From: Methanomassiliicoccales archaeon RumEn M1
GTDB lineage: Archaea > Thermoplasmatota > Thermoplasmata > Methanomassiliicoccales > Methanomassiliicoccaceae
Assembly: GCA_001421185.1 (NCBI GenBank)
Contig: LJKK01000098.1
Location: forward strand, 1 to 64,000
Length of the DNA: 64,000 nt
Direction of reading: 5' to 3'
Below the pieces are notes generated by a model that worked only from the letters and a program-made list of their open reading frames with translations, was not told where the DNA came from and ran no database searches. The position numbers were made by a program, and so were the translations under genes. Positions 6,384 through 15,005 of the stretch are shown here, piece by piece; within the stretch, counting starts at the first letter, position 1; the number at the start of each line of letters is the position of its first letter.

Positions 6384-8486
6384 ATGAAAGCTACTGAATC
6401 GATACAGAAAACGACCGACTTCGGCTCTGAAAAGGAGTCGACCGAACTCACCCTGTTCGTGAGGACCTCGGACGAGGAGCTCAAGAAGTGGGACCGTGTC
6501 AAGATCTACGACGCGCTCATGAGGGAGACCACCATAAGCGAGGATGCTGCCTCCATCGTCGCTAGGGAGGTGGAGAAGATGATCTCCGAGCTCGAGATTG
6601 AGTTCGTCACCGCGCCGCTCATCCGTGAACTTACCAATGCCAAGCTGGTCGAGTACGGGCTGTCCAAGATACGCAAGCAGCACACCCGCCTCGGCGTGCC
6701 GCTCTATGACGCCCGCGAGATCATCATGGCACCCAACAAGGAGAACGCCAACGTTCCTCACGGCCCCGAGGCCACCAACCTGACGCTGGCCGAGAACATC
6801 AAGAAGGAGTTCGCCCTCCTCGAGGTGTTCAGCCAGGATCTCGCCGACGCGCACATGCGCGGTGACATCCACCTTCACGACCTGGGCATGATCGACCGCC
6901 CCTACTGCTCCGGGCAGTCAATAGAATATGTCAAGAAGTTCGGCCTCAACCTTCCGAACGCCCTGTCCATAGCGAAGCCGGCCAAGCACCCCGAGGTGCT
7001 CATAGAGCAGATAATCAAGTTCTCGGCGGCCCTGCAGGGCCACTTCGCCGGGGCCATCGGATGGGACGCCTTCAACCTGTTCCTAGCCCCATACCTGGTC
7101 GACGTGGACGACAAGAGGATGAAGCAGCTGGCGCAGATCCTCGTCTACGAGTTCGCCCAGCAGGCGGTGGCTCGCGGAGGTCAATCCATCTTCTCCGACC
7201 TCAACCTGTACTGGGAGATCCCTGACCACTTCTCCGGCGTTCCGGCCATCGGCCCAGGCGGGGTGTTCACCGGCAAGCCCTACGACGACTACCTGCCGGA
7301 GGCGCAGAGGTTCGTCAAAGCCCTCTTCGATGTGTACCTCGAGGGCGACGCCATGGGCAGGCCGTTCTTCTTCCCCAAGCCCAACGTCCACATGACGGAC
7401 AAGTTCTTCCGGACCGAGGGGCACGAAGAGTTCCTCCTGCAGATCTCCAAGGTCGCGGCCGAGAAGGGAAACACCTACTTCGTGTTCGACCGTGGCGGAA
7501 CGGCCAAGATCTCGGAGTGCTGCCGCCTCACCTTCAAGCTGGAGGAGAGCGACCTGGAGGATGCCAAGACCCCCTGGAAGATGCGCTACTCGGCCATGCA
7601 GAACGTGACCATCAACCTGCCCCGCATCGCCTATGAGGCGCATCAGGACGACACCAAGCTGTTCCAGCTCCTCACCGAGAGGATCGAGATGGTGGCCCAG
7701 GCGCACATCCAGAAGAGGGAGTTCATCACCCAGCTGTTGAACATGGGGAAGAACGGTCCGCTCTCGCTGCTGACCATGAACCTGGACGGCGAGCCCTACT
7801 ACCGCATCGACAAGTCCTCCTTCCTGGTGGGCATGGTCGGCCTCAACGAGATGGTGCAGTATCATGTCGGCAAGCAGCTCCATGAGAGCAAGGAGGCCAT
7901 GATGTTCGGCCTCAAGGTCATCAGCTACATGAAGCAGGAGGCGGAGCGCATCGGAGAGGAATATGGCATCAAGATGCCCCTGGAGCAGACGCCGGCCGAG
8001 TCGACCGCGTACCGCTTCGCCAAGCTGGACATGAAGTACTTCCCGCTGCAGGCCCCTACGGTCATCAGGGGGAACAAGAGCAACGGCGAGATCTACTACA
8101 CCAACTCGACCCTCCTGAACGTGGGGGCGGACGTCTCGGCCATCGACCGCGTCAAGATAGAGGGCAGGTTCCACCCGCTCATCGACGCGGGCTCCATGGG
8201 CCATGTGTGGCTCGGGGAGTCGAAGCCGCCGGCGGAGAGCATCGCGGCCTTCGTGAAGAAGACCTTCGAGTCCACCCAGAACGCCCAGATCTCGTTCTCG
8301 CCGGAGTTCACTTCCTGCCTGTCGTGCAACCGCACCCACCGCGGCATGTCGGAAACGTGCCCCAGCTGCGGCTCGCCCGACGTCGAGGGCATCACCCGCG
8401 TCACCGGCTTCTTCTCCAAGACCCGGGGATGGAACAAGGGCAAGCTGGGGGAGCTCAGGGACCGGAAGCGCAACGTCATACACTGA
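6384..8486 (+). CDS. nrdD: Anaerobic (class III) ribonucleoside-triphosphate reductase
   Basis: About 700 residues, the normal length. It reduces ribonucleotides to deoxyribonucleotides with a glycyl radical made by the activase NrdG, which is not in this window. Seen are the central glycyl-radical-enzyme barrel with HDLGMIDRPYCSGQS and FFFPKPNVHM, active-site cysteines around ISECCR, the C-terminal zinc site CLSCNRTHRGMSETCPSCG, and the radical loop RVTGFFSKTRGWNKG. A GTG at 6378 is in frame two codons earlier; the ATG at 6384 is preferred. It implies growth without oxygen. The divergent regulator and shared repeats suggest transcriptional control. Confidence 0.96.
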   Translation: MKATESIQKTTDFGSEKESTELTLFVRTSDEELKKWDRVKIYDALMRETTISEDAASIVAREVEKMISELEIEFVTAPLIRELTNAKLVEYGLSKIRKQHTRLGVPLYDAREIIMAPNKENANVPHGPEATNLTLAENIKKEFALLEVFSQDLADAHMRGDIHLHDLGMIDRPYCSGQSIEYVKKFGLNLPNALSIAKPAKHPEVLIEQIIKFSAALQGHFAGAIGWDAFNLFLAPYLVDVDDKRMKQLAQILVYEFAQQAVARGGQSIFSDLNLYWEIPDHFSGVPAIGPGGVFTGKPYDDYLPEAQRFVKALFDVYLEGDAMGRPFFFPKPNVHMTDKFFRTEGHEEFLLQISKVAAEKGNTYFVFDRGGTAKISECCRLTFKLEESDLEDAKTPWKMRYSAMQNVTINLPRIAYEAHQDDTKLFQLLTERIEMVAQAHIQKREFITQLLNMGKNGPLSLLTMNLDGEPYYRIDKSSFLVGMVGLNEMVQYHVGKQLHESKEAMMFGLKVISYMKQEAERIGEEYGIKMPLEQTPAESTAYRFAKLDMKYFPLQAPTVIRGNKSNGEIYYTNSTLLNVGADVSAIDRVKIEGRFHPLIDAGSMGHVWLGESKPPAESIAAFVKKTFESTQNAQISFSPEFTSCLSCNRTHRGMSETCPSCGSPDVEGITRVTGFFSKTRGWNKGKLGELRDRKRNVIH

Positions 8487-8505
8487 AACCTCTTCCCAAC
8501 AACTT

Positions 8506-8514
8506 CTCTTTTTT
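8506..8514 (+). terminator. T-rich terminator after nrdD
   Basis: A run of T residues (CTCTTTTTTC) about 20-28 nt after the nrdD stop fits archaeal intrinsic termination at U-tracts. No clear hairpin is seen. Confidence 0.4.
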
Positions 8515-8552
8515 CGAACTCGATACTTCGCCTCACGTACATGCAAGGTCCA

Positions 8553-8562
8553 AGCCTTATAT
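8553..8562 (+). promoter_or_regulatory. TATA box for the small zinc protein at 8602
   Basis: CCTTATATAG lies about 45 nt before the ATG at 8602. It almost touches the more upstream in-frame ATG at 8566, which rules that out as the start. Confidence 0.5.
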
Positions 8563-8601
8563 AGCATGAGAAAGCGATTGACGTTGCGCGAGGTGCGGAT
8601 C

Positions 8602-8862
8602 ATGGGGCGCGTGCAGGTGCGTGACAACGTCTACATCAAGCTCAGCCGGCGCAGCATGTGCGATAATTGCTCGGCCGAGCTGTGCATCTACAACACCGGC
8701 CAAAGGGTGACCGAATGCGATAGGTTCACCCCGGCCTTGGTGGCGTTCAAGCGGTGCACTTGCTGCGGCGAGGTCTTCGAGGTGACATCGAACTGGCAGG
8801 CCCTCGACTACGACCGATGCGGACGATGCAACCAGCACGAGCGGGCCTGCGTCCGCGCATGA
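8602..8862 (+). CDS. Small cysteine-rich protein, two putative zinc sites
   Basis: An 86-residue protein starting MGRVQVRDNVYIKLS. Cysteine pairs occur at MCDNCSAELC, then at RCTCCGEVFEV, then at RCGRCNQHERAC, so two treble-clef or zinc-ribbon sites are plausible. The ATG at 8602 is preceded at good spacing by GAGGTG. It has its own TATA box and ends 3 nt before the convergent protease gene. No family is recognised. A nucleic-acid-binding or redox role is possible but not supported directly. Confidence 0.65.
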   Translation: MGRVQVRDNVYIKLSRRSMCDNCSAELCIYNTGQRVTECDRFTPALVAFKRCTCCGEVFEVTSNWQALDYDRCGRCNQHERACVRA

Positions 8863-8865
8863 CCG

Positions 8866-10452
8866 TTAGAACAGCCTCGGACCGATCAGCTGCCAGGCGA
8901 TGAGGAACACTACCAGCAGGATGAAGGTGTAGGAGATGGACGATACCACCCTCTCGCGCTCCTCCTCGCTGATGCCCTTCTTGACCTTCCGTACGAGGGT
9001 GTCGATCCAGTCGCGGAACAGGAAGCCTCCGTCGAGCGGGACCGCCGGTAGAGCGTTGGTCATGCCCAGCATCAGGCTGATCCAGAAGATCCAGTAGAAG
9101 CAGTTGGCGGTGACCCAGAACACATCGTTGTCCCAGCCAGCGAACATGCCTCCCGGGACGAAGATGTCGCGGTAGACGCCGTCGAGGGGCTGCAGGCCGG
9201 AGAAGGGCAGCGCGATGTAGTACAGCGTGGAGGAGAAGTAATCGTCGAGAGAGTCCGCGCCGGCATAGGGGTTGGCCATGCTGTCCAGGACGGCCTGGGG
9301 GTCCATGATGCCCGTTCCCAGGTACAGCGAGGTCACGCCCAGGTAGGCCATATTGGCCCCTCCCACGACGTGATCGGCCCGGTTGACCGGAGTAATGCTC
9401 TTGACGCTCTCGCTGATGACATAGGACGCCGTTGCCTCGTCATACTCCATAGCGACGATCGGGTACGTCTCGCCGGGCGTCAGCTCATTGAGCACGGCTC
9501 GGAAGTCGCCTTCGTTGTACAGGATGATATCGTTTATCGAGTAGAGGACCATGCCGGCCTGAAGGCCCGATTCGGCCGCCGGGAGCCCTTCGCTGATGCT
9601 CAGGACCACGATGCCCGAATGCACCGTGGTGGTATGCTCCTCTCCATTGAAGTAATAGGTAAGCGACATCGGCGTGCCTGGCTCGGGAGCGTCGAGGTCG
9701 TACAGGTCGGCATACGACACTTCCACACCGTTGATCGATACGATCTGGTATCCGCTGCGCAGACCGGCCAGGTCGGCAGGGGTGCCGCCATACACGGTCG
9801 TGAGGACCGGCCCGTCGTGGGCCACCTCCGCCGAGCCGACCATGACCGTGGAGAATAGGAATGCGCAGAACAGGGCCAGCACGATGTTGGTGGCCGGTCC
9901 GGCAGCGTAAACGCTGGTGCGGACCTTCTTGTCGGCCTTCACTAGCGCTTCCTCGTCAGGCTCGACGAACGCTCCCACGGGGAAGATGAAGAGCAGCAGT
10001 CCCATCGACTTGATCTTCATGCCGGACACGCGCGTCATGATGCCATGGCCGATCTCATGCACGGCCACGCCGACAGCGAGCGCCAGTATGCCGTACCACA
10101 GCGGGATGAGGGGGTTGATGCCTGGAAGCCCGACCAGCATGTCCAATGTGGGTGCCTGATCGGCCGGTATGTTGGTCACCAGGGACGCTTCCCAGATGAG
10201 CAGCGCCATGATGGAGATCATGACGATGAGACATATCGCCTTGGCCAGATAGCCGAAGCCGTGCCAGAACCGCTTCGGCTTGGCGAGAATATCGACGAAC
10301 CTCTGGCCTCGCCCGGTCCTCAACATGATGAACCCGTACCACGAGCTCATGTTGTACCTCTCGAGCACCTTGCGGCGGTCGAGATAGGTCATCAAGGAGA
10401 CGTAACCGATGATAATGGCGATAACTATGAGGATGACCAGAAGGTTGTCCAT
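8866..10452 (-). CDS. Site-2 protease family (M50) membrane metalloprotease with PDZ domain
   Basis: A 528-residue integral membrane protease. The zinc motif HEIGHGIMTR lies near residue 131 and the second motif PLDGGFLFRDW near residue 477, both inside membrane segments. Between them is an extracytoplasmic region with one or two PDZ-like modules (GGTPADLAGLRSGYQIVSIN and ESGLQAGMVLYSIN). The family cuts membrane-embedded substrates such as anti-sigma factors or SREBP-type regulators; the archaeal substrate is unknown. A helix at the extreme N-terminus is probably a membrane anchor. It is followed upstream by the small helical gene at 10516 but separated by 60 bp. Confidence 0.9.
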   Translation of the reverse strand: MDNLLVILIVIAIIIGYVSLMTYLDRRKVLERYNMSSWYGFIMLRTGRGQRFVDILAKPKRFWHGFGYLAKAICLIVMISIMALLIWEASLVTNIPADQAPTLDMLVGLPGINPLIPLWYGILALAVGVAVHEIGHGIMTRVSGMKIKSMGLLLFIFPVGAFVEPDEEALVKADKKVRTSVYAAGPATNIVLALFCAFLFSTVMVGSAEVAHDGPVLTTVYGGTPADLAGLRSGYQIVSINGVEVSYADLYDLDAPEPGTPMSLTYYFNGEEHTTTVHSGIVVLSISEGLPAAESGLQAGMVLYSINDIILYNEGDFRAVLNELTPGETYPIVAMEYDEATASYVISESVKSITPVNRADHVVGGANMAYLGVTSLYLGTGIMDPQAVLDSMANPYAGADSLDDYFSSTLYYIALPFSGLQPLDGVYRDIFVPGGMFAGWDNDVFWVTANCFYWIFWISLMLGMTNALPAVPLDGGFLFRDWIDTLVRKVKKGISEEERERVVSSISYTFILLVVFLIAWQLIGPRLF

Positions 10453-10515
10453 TCGCAGCCTCGGGCCGCTCTAACGCTCTCACACTATTAAAGAAATGTG
10501 TAAAGGGGTTTGGGC

Positions 10516-10911
10516 TCAAAGAGCCTGGCTATTGGTCTCCCGGGCCCATACCTCGCTGGACATGTTGTCGTAGATGGAGGCAGCCTCGTCGACCTCGTCC
10601 TCCTTCTTCACGGGCATGGCCGCCAAGCGGAAGATCTGGTCCTTCTTGAGGATCCAGTAGTGGATGCGCCACATCTTGCCCTTCTTGAGGTGCACCTCTT
10701 CCTCGGTCGTCGTGACCAGGCCTTCTTCCTCCAGCATGTAGAACACGTCTCTGTCCTCGGACGTCAAACGGTTGTCGATCACCGCATCCGTGTAGCCGAA
10801 GAAGCTCATGATATAATCAGCCAGGCGTTCGATGTCGCAATCCTGCATCCCCTTCTCGCCCAACGTTGCCCTCAACGCTGAGACAAGCTCCTCCATACTA
10901 ACCACCGACAT
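10516..10911 (-). CDS. Conserved Thermoplasmata small protein (DUF6015-like), copy 1
   Basis: A 131-residue soluble protein. Characteristic stretches are LADYIMSFFGYTDAVIDNRL, DRDVFYMLEEEGLVTT and KMWRIHYW. It is clearly paralogous to the gene at 47005, which has FGYDEEIIDN, RRMFYFLQDVELL and RMWRVFYW in the same order. The pattern (helical N-terminus, a break between short helix and strand, then a beta-hairpin) looks like a winged helix, so a DNA-binding role is possible. The assignment to DUF6015 is from memory. A palindrome upstream (10991-11014) may be its operator. Confidence 0.65.
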   Translation of the reverse strand: MSVVSMEELVSALRATLGEKGMQDCDIERLADYIMSFFGYTDAVIDNRLTSEDRDVFYMLEEEGLVTTTEEEVHLKKGKMWRIHYWILKKDQIFRLAAMPVKKEDEVDEAASIYDNMSSEVWARETNSQAL

Positions 10912-10965
10912 GCAGTTAGCATTGGACGGCCTGGTAATTAAACATTATCAGACGTTAGAGCGGAG

Positions 10966-11014
10966 TATATATGGCAGGATGGATTGAGTGATGTAACACC
11001 CCTATATGTTACAT
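10966..11014 (-). promoter_or_regulatory. TATA box and palindrome upstream of the DUF6015-like gene
   Basis: A TATA element (ATATATAC on the minus strand, about 10966-10974) lies 55-60 bp before the ATG at 10911. Immediately upstream is a perfect inverted repeat, ATGTAACA (10991-10998) and TGTTACAT (11007-11014), with an 8-bp centre. This is the position expected for an upstream operator. It could instead serve as the 3' end structure of the ABC transporter operon, whose last gene ends at 11034. Confidence 0.5.
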
Positions 11015-11033
11015 ACGAGCGCTGAAAGAGCGG

Positions 11034-11315
11034 TCAATCGTTGCGGCCTAATGGTCCTCCATCACCCCATATGCGGATATAGGCGTACACCTGGACCGCA
11101 AGGGCCAATCCGGCGAGGAACAACGCTATCTTCCAGTCTATGCCGAACGACCACTGCAGCTGGAAGTATATGAGGATGTCCAGGAAGCCCATGGCTATCC
11201 AGTACCAGTACCGCGCGTAATCGCGGAGGAACCAGTCCTTCCATCCCGGACCCTCGTCATCCGGCTCATCCTCGTGGACGGTGCGAGGGACCTCGATCCG
11301 CCTTTTCTGCGCCAT
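11034..11315 (-). CDS. Small two-helix membrane protein after the peptide ABC operon
   Basis: A 93-residue protein with a charged cytoplasmic N-terminus (RRIEVPRTVHEDEPDDEG) and two membrane helices (YWYWIAMGFLDILIYFQ and IALFLAGLALAVQVYAYI). It begins 6 nt after dppF, so it is the last gene of the transporter operon. No family is recognised; it may be an accessory subunit of the importer. Confidence 0.65.
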   Translation of the reverse strand: MAQKRRIEVPRTVHEDEPDDEGPGWKDWFLRDYARYWYWIAMGFLDILIYFQLQWSFGIDWKIALFLAGLALAVQVYAYIRIWGDGGPLGRND

Positions 11316-11321
11316 GTCCGC

Positions 11322-12491
11322 TCAGGAGCCGTTGCACAGATGGCAGGCGACGAAGTGGTCCTCTCCCACCCTGACCAGCGGAGGGGCCGTGGTCTCGCAG
11401 ATCGCCTCGCGGAACTTGCACCGGGTGTGGAAGCGGCAGCCGGACGGCGGATTGGCCGGGGACGGGATCTCGCCCGCCAGGGGCACGCGCTGCTTCTTCT
11501 TGGCCGGGTCCGGCACGGGGATGGACGCCAGTAGCGCCTGCGTGTACGGATGGGTGGGCTTGGCGAAGAGCGAGTTACGCGGAGCCGACTCGACCACCTT
11601 TCCTAGGTACATGACATTGATACGATCGCACATGTAGTGGATAGTACTGAGGTCATGGGAGATGAAGAGGTATGTCAGTCCGAAATTCCGCTGCAGGTCG
11701 TTCAGCATGTTGAGGATCTGCGCCTGGACCGACATGTCCAGGGCCGACGTCGGTTCGTCCAGCACGATCAGCTCAGGGTTGAGCATGAGCGCCCTGGCCA
11801 CGCCGATGCGCTGTCGCTGCCCTCCAGAGAACTCGTGCGGGTAGCGGTACAGGTGCTCTGGGTTGAGGCCGACCGCGTCGATCATGGCGCGAGCGCGCTC
11901 CCTCATCTCCTCCCCATGGGCGACGCCGTGCACGAGCAGCGGCTCGGTGATGATGTCCTTGATGAGCATGCGCGGATTCAGCGAGGAATATGGGTCCTGG
12001 AACACGATCTGCATGTTCTTCCTCATGAGCCTGAGCCGTTCCTCGTCCATCCCTTCTAGAGAGTGCTCCTTGTTGAACTTCGCCAGCTCTTGGTCGACCG
12101 CCTGCAGCTCGTCGCCGCCAGGGAGACGATATAGCGACCGGCGCAGCTTGATGTCCTCAAGGTCCTGGGGCTGCAGCTCCCGCTCCTTCATGAGGCGCTC
12201 TTCGGCCCTGGAGCGTCGATCCTCCATCGCTGACAGTTTCTTCCTCAGGTCATGGGGCAGCTTCCAGTAGATGTTTCCGCCCGTGGGCCGGGTAAGATGG
12301 AGCATCGCCCTGCCTGTGGTGGTCTTCCCGCATCCCGATTCCCCGACAAGTCCCAGGGTCTCGCCCTTTCGAATGAAGAAAGAGACATCATCGACCGCCC
12401 TGACGGCACGACCTCCCTTGGAGAACATTCCGCCCCGGATGGGGAAGTGCTTCTTTAGGTTATGAGCTTCAATGAGAATGTCGTCGCTCAC
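11322..12491 (-). CDS. dppF: Peptide ABC transporter ATP-binding protein (DppF/OppF type) with coiled-coil insert
   Basis: A 389-residue ATPase. The GTG start at 12491 overlaps the dppD stop (GTGA) and has GGAGGGAT upstream; a longer frame exists but lies inside dppD. Walker A GESGCGKT (about 50-57), Q-loop VFQDP (163-167), signature FSGGQRQ (221-227), Walker B LIVLDE (241-246) and the C-terminal oligopeptide-transporter domain with [10 protein letters not shown] are all present. Family members are usually 320-330 residues; the extra length is a charged, helical insert at about 77-152, between Walker A and the Q-loop. It powers uptake of di- or oligopeptides with DppD. Confidence 0.92.
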   Translation of the reverse strand: MSDDILIEAHNLKKHFPIRGGMFSKGGRAVRAVDDVSFFIRKGETLGLVGESGCGKTTTGRAMLHLTRPTGGNIYWKLPHDLRKKLSAMEDRRSRAEERLMKERELQPQDLEDIKLRRSLYRLPGGDELQAVDQELAKFNKEHSLEGMDEERLRLMRKNMQIVFQDPYSSLNPRMLIKDIITEPLLVHGVAHGEEMRERARAMIDAVGLNPEHLYRYPHEFSGGQRQRIGVARALMLNPELIVLDEPTSALDMSVQAQILNMLNDLQRNFGLTYLFISHDLSTIHYMCDRINVMYLGKVVESAPRNSLFAKPTHPYTQALLASIPVPDPAKKKQRVPLAGEIPSPANPPSGCRFHTRCKFREAICETTAPPLVRVGEDHFVACHLCNGS

Positions 12492-14011
12492 TTGGATCCC
12501 TCCTGATAGAGGTGGCATGCCACATGGTGGTTCGGCCGGATGGCCATCATCTTCGGTTTCTCCTGGGAGCAGATGGGCATGGCATAAGGACATCTGGGAT
12601 GGAAGCGGCAGCCGGACGGCGGCTTGACCAGATTGGGCACCGCCCCTTCGATCGTTTCTAGTCGAGGCAGGTCCTGATCGGTCCTGGGTATGGCGTAGAG
12701 AAGCCCCTGGGTGTAGGGGTGGAGCGGCTCTCTGAACAGCTCATCGGTCTCGCATATCTCAGCCATGGTACCAGCGTACATGACCCCCACGCGGTCGCAG
12801 ATCTCGGCGATGATCCCCAGGTTGTGGGTGATCATCAGGATGGTGGTGTCCATCTCCGTCTGCAGCTCCCTCATCAGCTTCAGTATCTGAGCCTGTATGG
12901 TGACGTCGAGCGCCGTCGTCGGCTCGTCGGCGATGAGCAGTTGAGGCCTGCACACCAGGGCCATGGCGATCATGACCCTTTGCTGCATGCCGCCTGACAG
13001 CTCGTACGGGTAGGAACGGGCGACGTTGACGGGGTCGGGGACCTTCACCAGCTTGAGGACGTCTATGGCCCTCTCCATCGCTTCCCGCTCCAGCAGCTTC
13101 TTGTAGCGGCGCAGGATGGGCAGCTTGCCCGTTAGATAGAGTTCGAATGAATGGGGATCGTTGATGACCTTTCTCATGTAGCGGCGGCCAGAGGAGTTCT
13201 GGAAGCGTATCTGGCTCGCGCTCTTGCTGCCGAGATAGCTGCCGCAGTCCGGGCACAGCTCCGCACGGCCGTCGAGCTCGGTACCGCACTCCGAGCAGCT
13301 GGGCTTGCCCTTCCCGTTCATCACCATCTTGGCGCGCTTGCCCTCGTTCAGTGCGTTCTCTATGGCATCCATCCGCTGGATGGCGGCGGCCGCCAGCTGA
13401 CGAGGCTCGTGAAGCAACATGACCTCGGAGATCTGTTCGCCGGCGGTGAAGACCGGGTTGAGAGAGGTCATCGGCTCCTGGAAGATCATGGAGATGGCAT
13501 TGCCGCGCACGGCCCGCAGTTCCTCGGCCGGCTTCGTGACGATGTCGTACTGGGCTAGCTCCTCGGATAACCGTTCAAGAGCGGCCGCGACCTCGGGATC
13601 GTCCTTGCCCTTCTGTTTCTTCAATAGGCGATATTCGACCCACTTCTTGCGGGCCACCTCGAGGGCCGAGAGCTGGTCCTGCAGGTTCTCCTTCTCCTGT
13701 TCCAGGTCCGCGGGCAGATCTCCGCTCTGCTCGGCGATCGCCTCAATGTTCTTCTGCCTCTCGACCAGTTCATCGTCCATGAAGAACATGATCCGACCAG
13801 ACTCGATCTTGCCTGGAGGCGATGGGACCAAACGCATGATGGAGTTGGCCGTTGCGCTCTTGCCGCAACCGGACTCGCCCACCAGGCCCAGCGTCTCGCC
13901 CTTATAGATGGTCAGGTCGATGCCGTCGAGCGCCTTTACCACGCCTGCCTTGGTGTAGAAATTGAGGTACAGGTCGTCAATGTCCACCAGGACCTTGCTA
14001 TCCGACGCCAT
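12488..14011 (-). CDS. dppD: Peptide ABC transporter ATP-binding protein (DppD/OppD type) with coiled-coil and zinc-ribbon inserts
   Basis: A 507-residue ATPase, far longer than the usual 320-340. Walker A GESGCGKS (45-52), Q-loop IFQEP (176-180), signature LSGGMQQ (338-344), Walker B LLIADE (358-363) and the C-terminal [10 protein letters not shown] are intact. Two inserts explain the length. One is a long charged helical region at about 85-165. The other follows the Q-loop, about 205-300, with a zinc ribbon CSEC-x10-CPDC (Cys 239, 242, 253, 256). The ATG at 14011 has GAGGGG upstream and follows dppC by 1 nt. No frame break is seen, so the inserts are genuine. Confidence 0.92.
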   Translation of the reverse strand: MASDSKVLVDIDDLYLNFYTKAGVVKALDGIDLTIYKGETLGLVGESGCGKSATANSIMRLVPSPPGKIESGRIMFFMDDELVERQKNIEAIAEQSGDLPADLEQEKENLQDQLSALEVARKKWVEYRLLKKQKGKDDPEVAAALERLSEELAQYDIVTKPAEELRAVRGNAISMIFQEPMTSLNPVFTAGEQISEVMLLHEPRQLAAAAIQRMDAIENALNEGKRAKMVMNGKGKPSCSECGTELDGRAELCPDCGSYLGSKSASQIRFQNSSGRRYMRKVINDPHSFELYLTGKLPILRRYKKLLEREAMERAIDVLKLVKVPDPVNVARSYPYELSGGMQQRVMIAMALVCRPQLLIADEPTTALDVTIQAQILKLMRELQTEMDTTILMITHNLGIIAEICDRVGVMYAGTMAEICETDELFREPLHPYTQGLLYAIPRTDQDLPRLETIEGAVPNLVKPPSGCRFHPRCPYAMPICSQEKPKMMAIRPNHHVACHLYQEGSK

Positions 14012-14012
14012 C

Positions 14013-14972
14013 TCATCCCCTCCTCGACCTTGGATCAAGAATGTCCCTCAGACCATCGCCTATCAGGCTGCACCCCATGGTGAATATCAATAGCGCCAGT
14101 CCAGGGAACACCAGTGCCCACCAGGGTGTGTAGGAGACGCCATTGTACGTGATGGTGCTCAAGAACCACCTCTGCCCGTCGGAGATCATCCGACCCCATT
14201 CCGCGTAACCAGGTCCGACACCAAAGCCAATGTAGCTCAGGCTGGCCGAGACCAGTGCGACCGCGCCGAGGTCAAGGGTGATGCTGACGATGAGGGGGGA
14301 GATGGAGTTCGGAATGATGTGCTTGAACAGTATGCGGTTCCTCTTGCATCCGATGGCCCTTGACGCCTCCACATATGTGTTCTCACGGACCGAGAGCACC
14401 TGGCCTCGTATGAGACGTGCATATGATGGCCACCATACGATGATCAATGCGAACATCATATTCTCCAAGTTCTTCGTCAGAATGGAGGCGATGGCCATGG
14501 CCAGGATCAGAGCTGGCATGGAGAGGAAGATGTCGGTGAACCGCATGATGATCTCGTCGATCTTTCCGCCGTAGAAGCCGGCGAGGCCGCCCAGAACAAG
14601 GCCTATGAGCGCGGCGGTCAACACGACGTATAGAGAGGTAACAACGGTCGTCCTAGCGCCCCATACCACACCGTAGTAGATGTCGATGCCATTTCCGCCC
14701 GTCCCCAGTAAGGGGAGGCCCTCCTGGAACGGTGGCTTGGGAAGTGACAGGTCGGCAGGTATCTGCATAGGGTCCCCTGCCGTCTGAGGTGGCGCCAGGA
14801 ACGGGGCGAACAACGCCATTAGAACGATGAACAGGACCATGACGATGCCCATCATTGCGGTCCAGTTCTCCCTGATGAGGCCGAGGGAGTTCCTAAATTC
14901 TCTCAAGCGAGGCTTGAGCTCTGCCTTGAAATCATCGATAAACCGAGACGATTGCGGTGCTTCAATGGTCAC
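14013..14972 (-). CDS. dppC: Peptide ABC transporter permease (DppC type)
   Basis: A 319-residue permease with about six membrane helices. An N-terminal cytoplasmic segment precedes the first helix (MMGIVMVLFIVLMALFAPFL), and the transporter coupling loop is seen as EASRAIGCKRNRILFKHIIPN. It pairs with DppB to form the channel. The order SBP-dppB-dppC-dppD-dppF is the classical one for a dipeptide/oligopeptide importer. Nickel importers share this family, so the substrate is inferred from the ATPase subunits and from the peptidases nearby. Confidence 0.94.
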   Translation of the reverse strand: MTIEAPQSSRFIDDFKAELKPRLREFRNSLGLIRENWTAMMGIVMVLFIVLMALFAPFLAPPQTAGDPMQIPADLSLPKPPFQEGLPLLGTGGNGIDIYYGVVWGARTTVVTSLYVVLTAALIGLVLGGLAGFYGGKIDEIIMRFTDIFLSMPALILAMAIASILTKNLENMMFALIIVWWPSYARLIRGQVLSVRENTYVEASRAIGCKRNRILFKHIIPNSISPLIVSITLDLGAVALVSASLSYIGFGVGPGYAEWGRMISDGQRWFLSTITYNGVSYTPWWALVFPGLALLIFTMGCSLIGDGLRDILDPRSRRG

Positions 14973-15005
14973 TGCGACCTTGCTTTCGCTTTTACGGCCA
15001 TGTTA

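Noticed and set aside
5873..6502. A 210-residue N-terminal extension of the regulator gene at 5282
   Set aside because: The frame is open but the extension covers the promoter, phased repeats and inverted repeat, has no protein-like features and lacks a good ribosome site. The ATG at 5872 fits the TATA position.
7083..8627. Long antisense open frame opposite nrdD (about 514 codons)
   Set aside because: It is an artefact of high GC in the third codon position; composition is unlike a protein (Leu/Val/His/Gly rich) and nrdD is unmistakable on the other strand. The same applies to long antisense frames under leuS, iorA, the U32 gene and the SBP gene.
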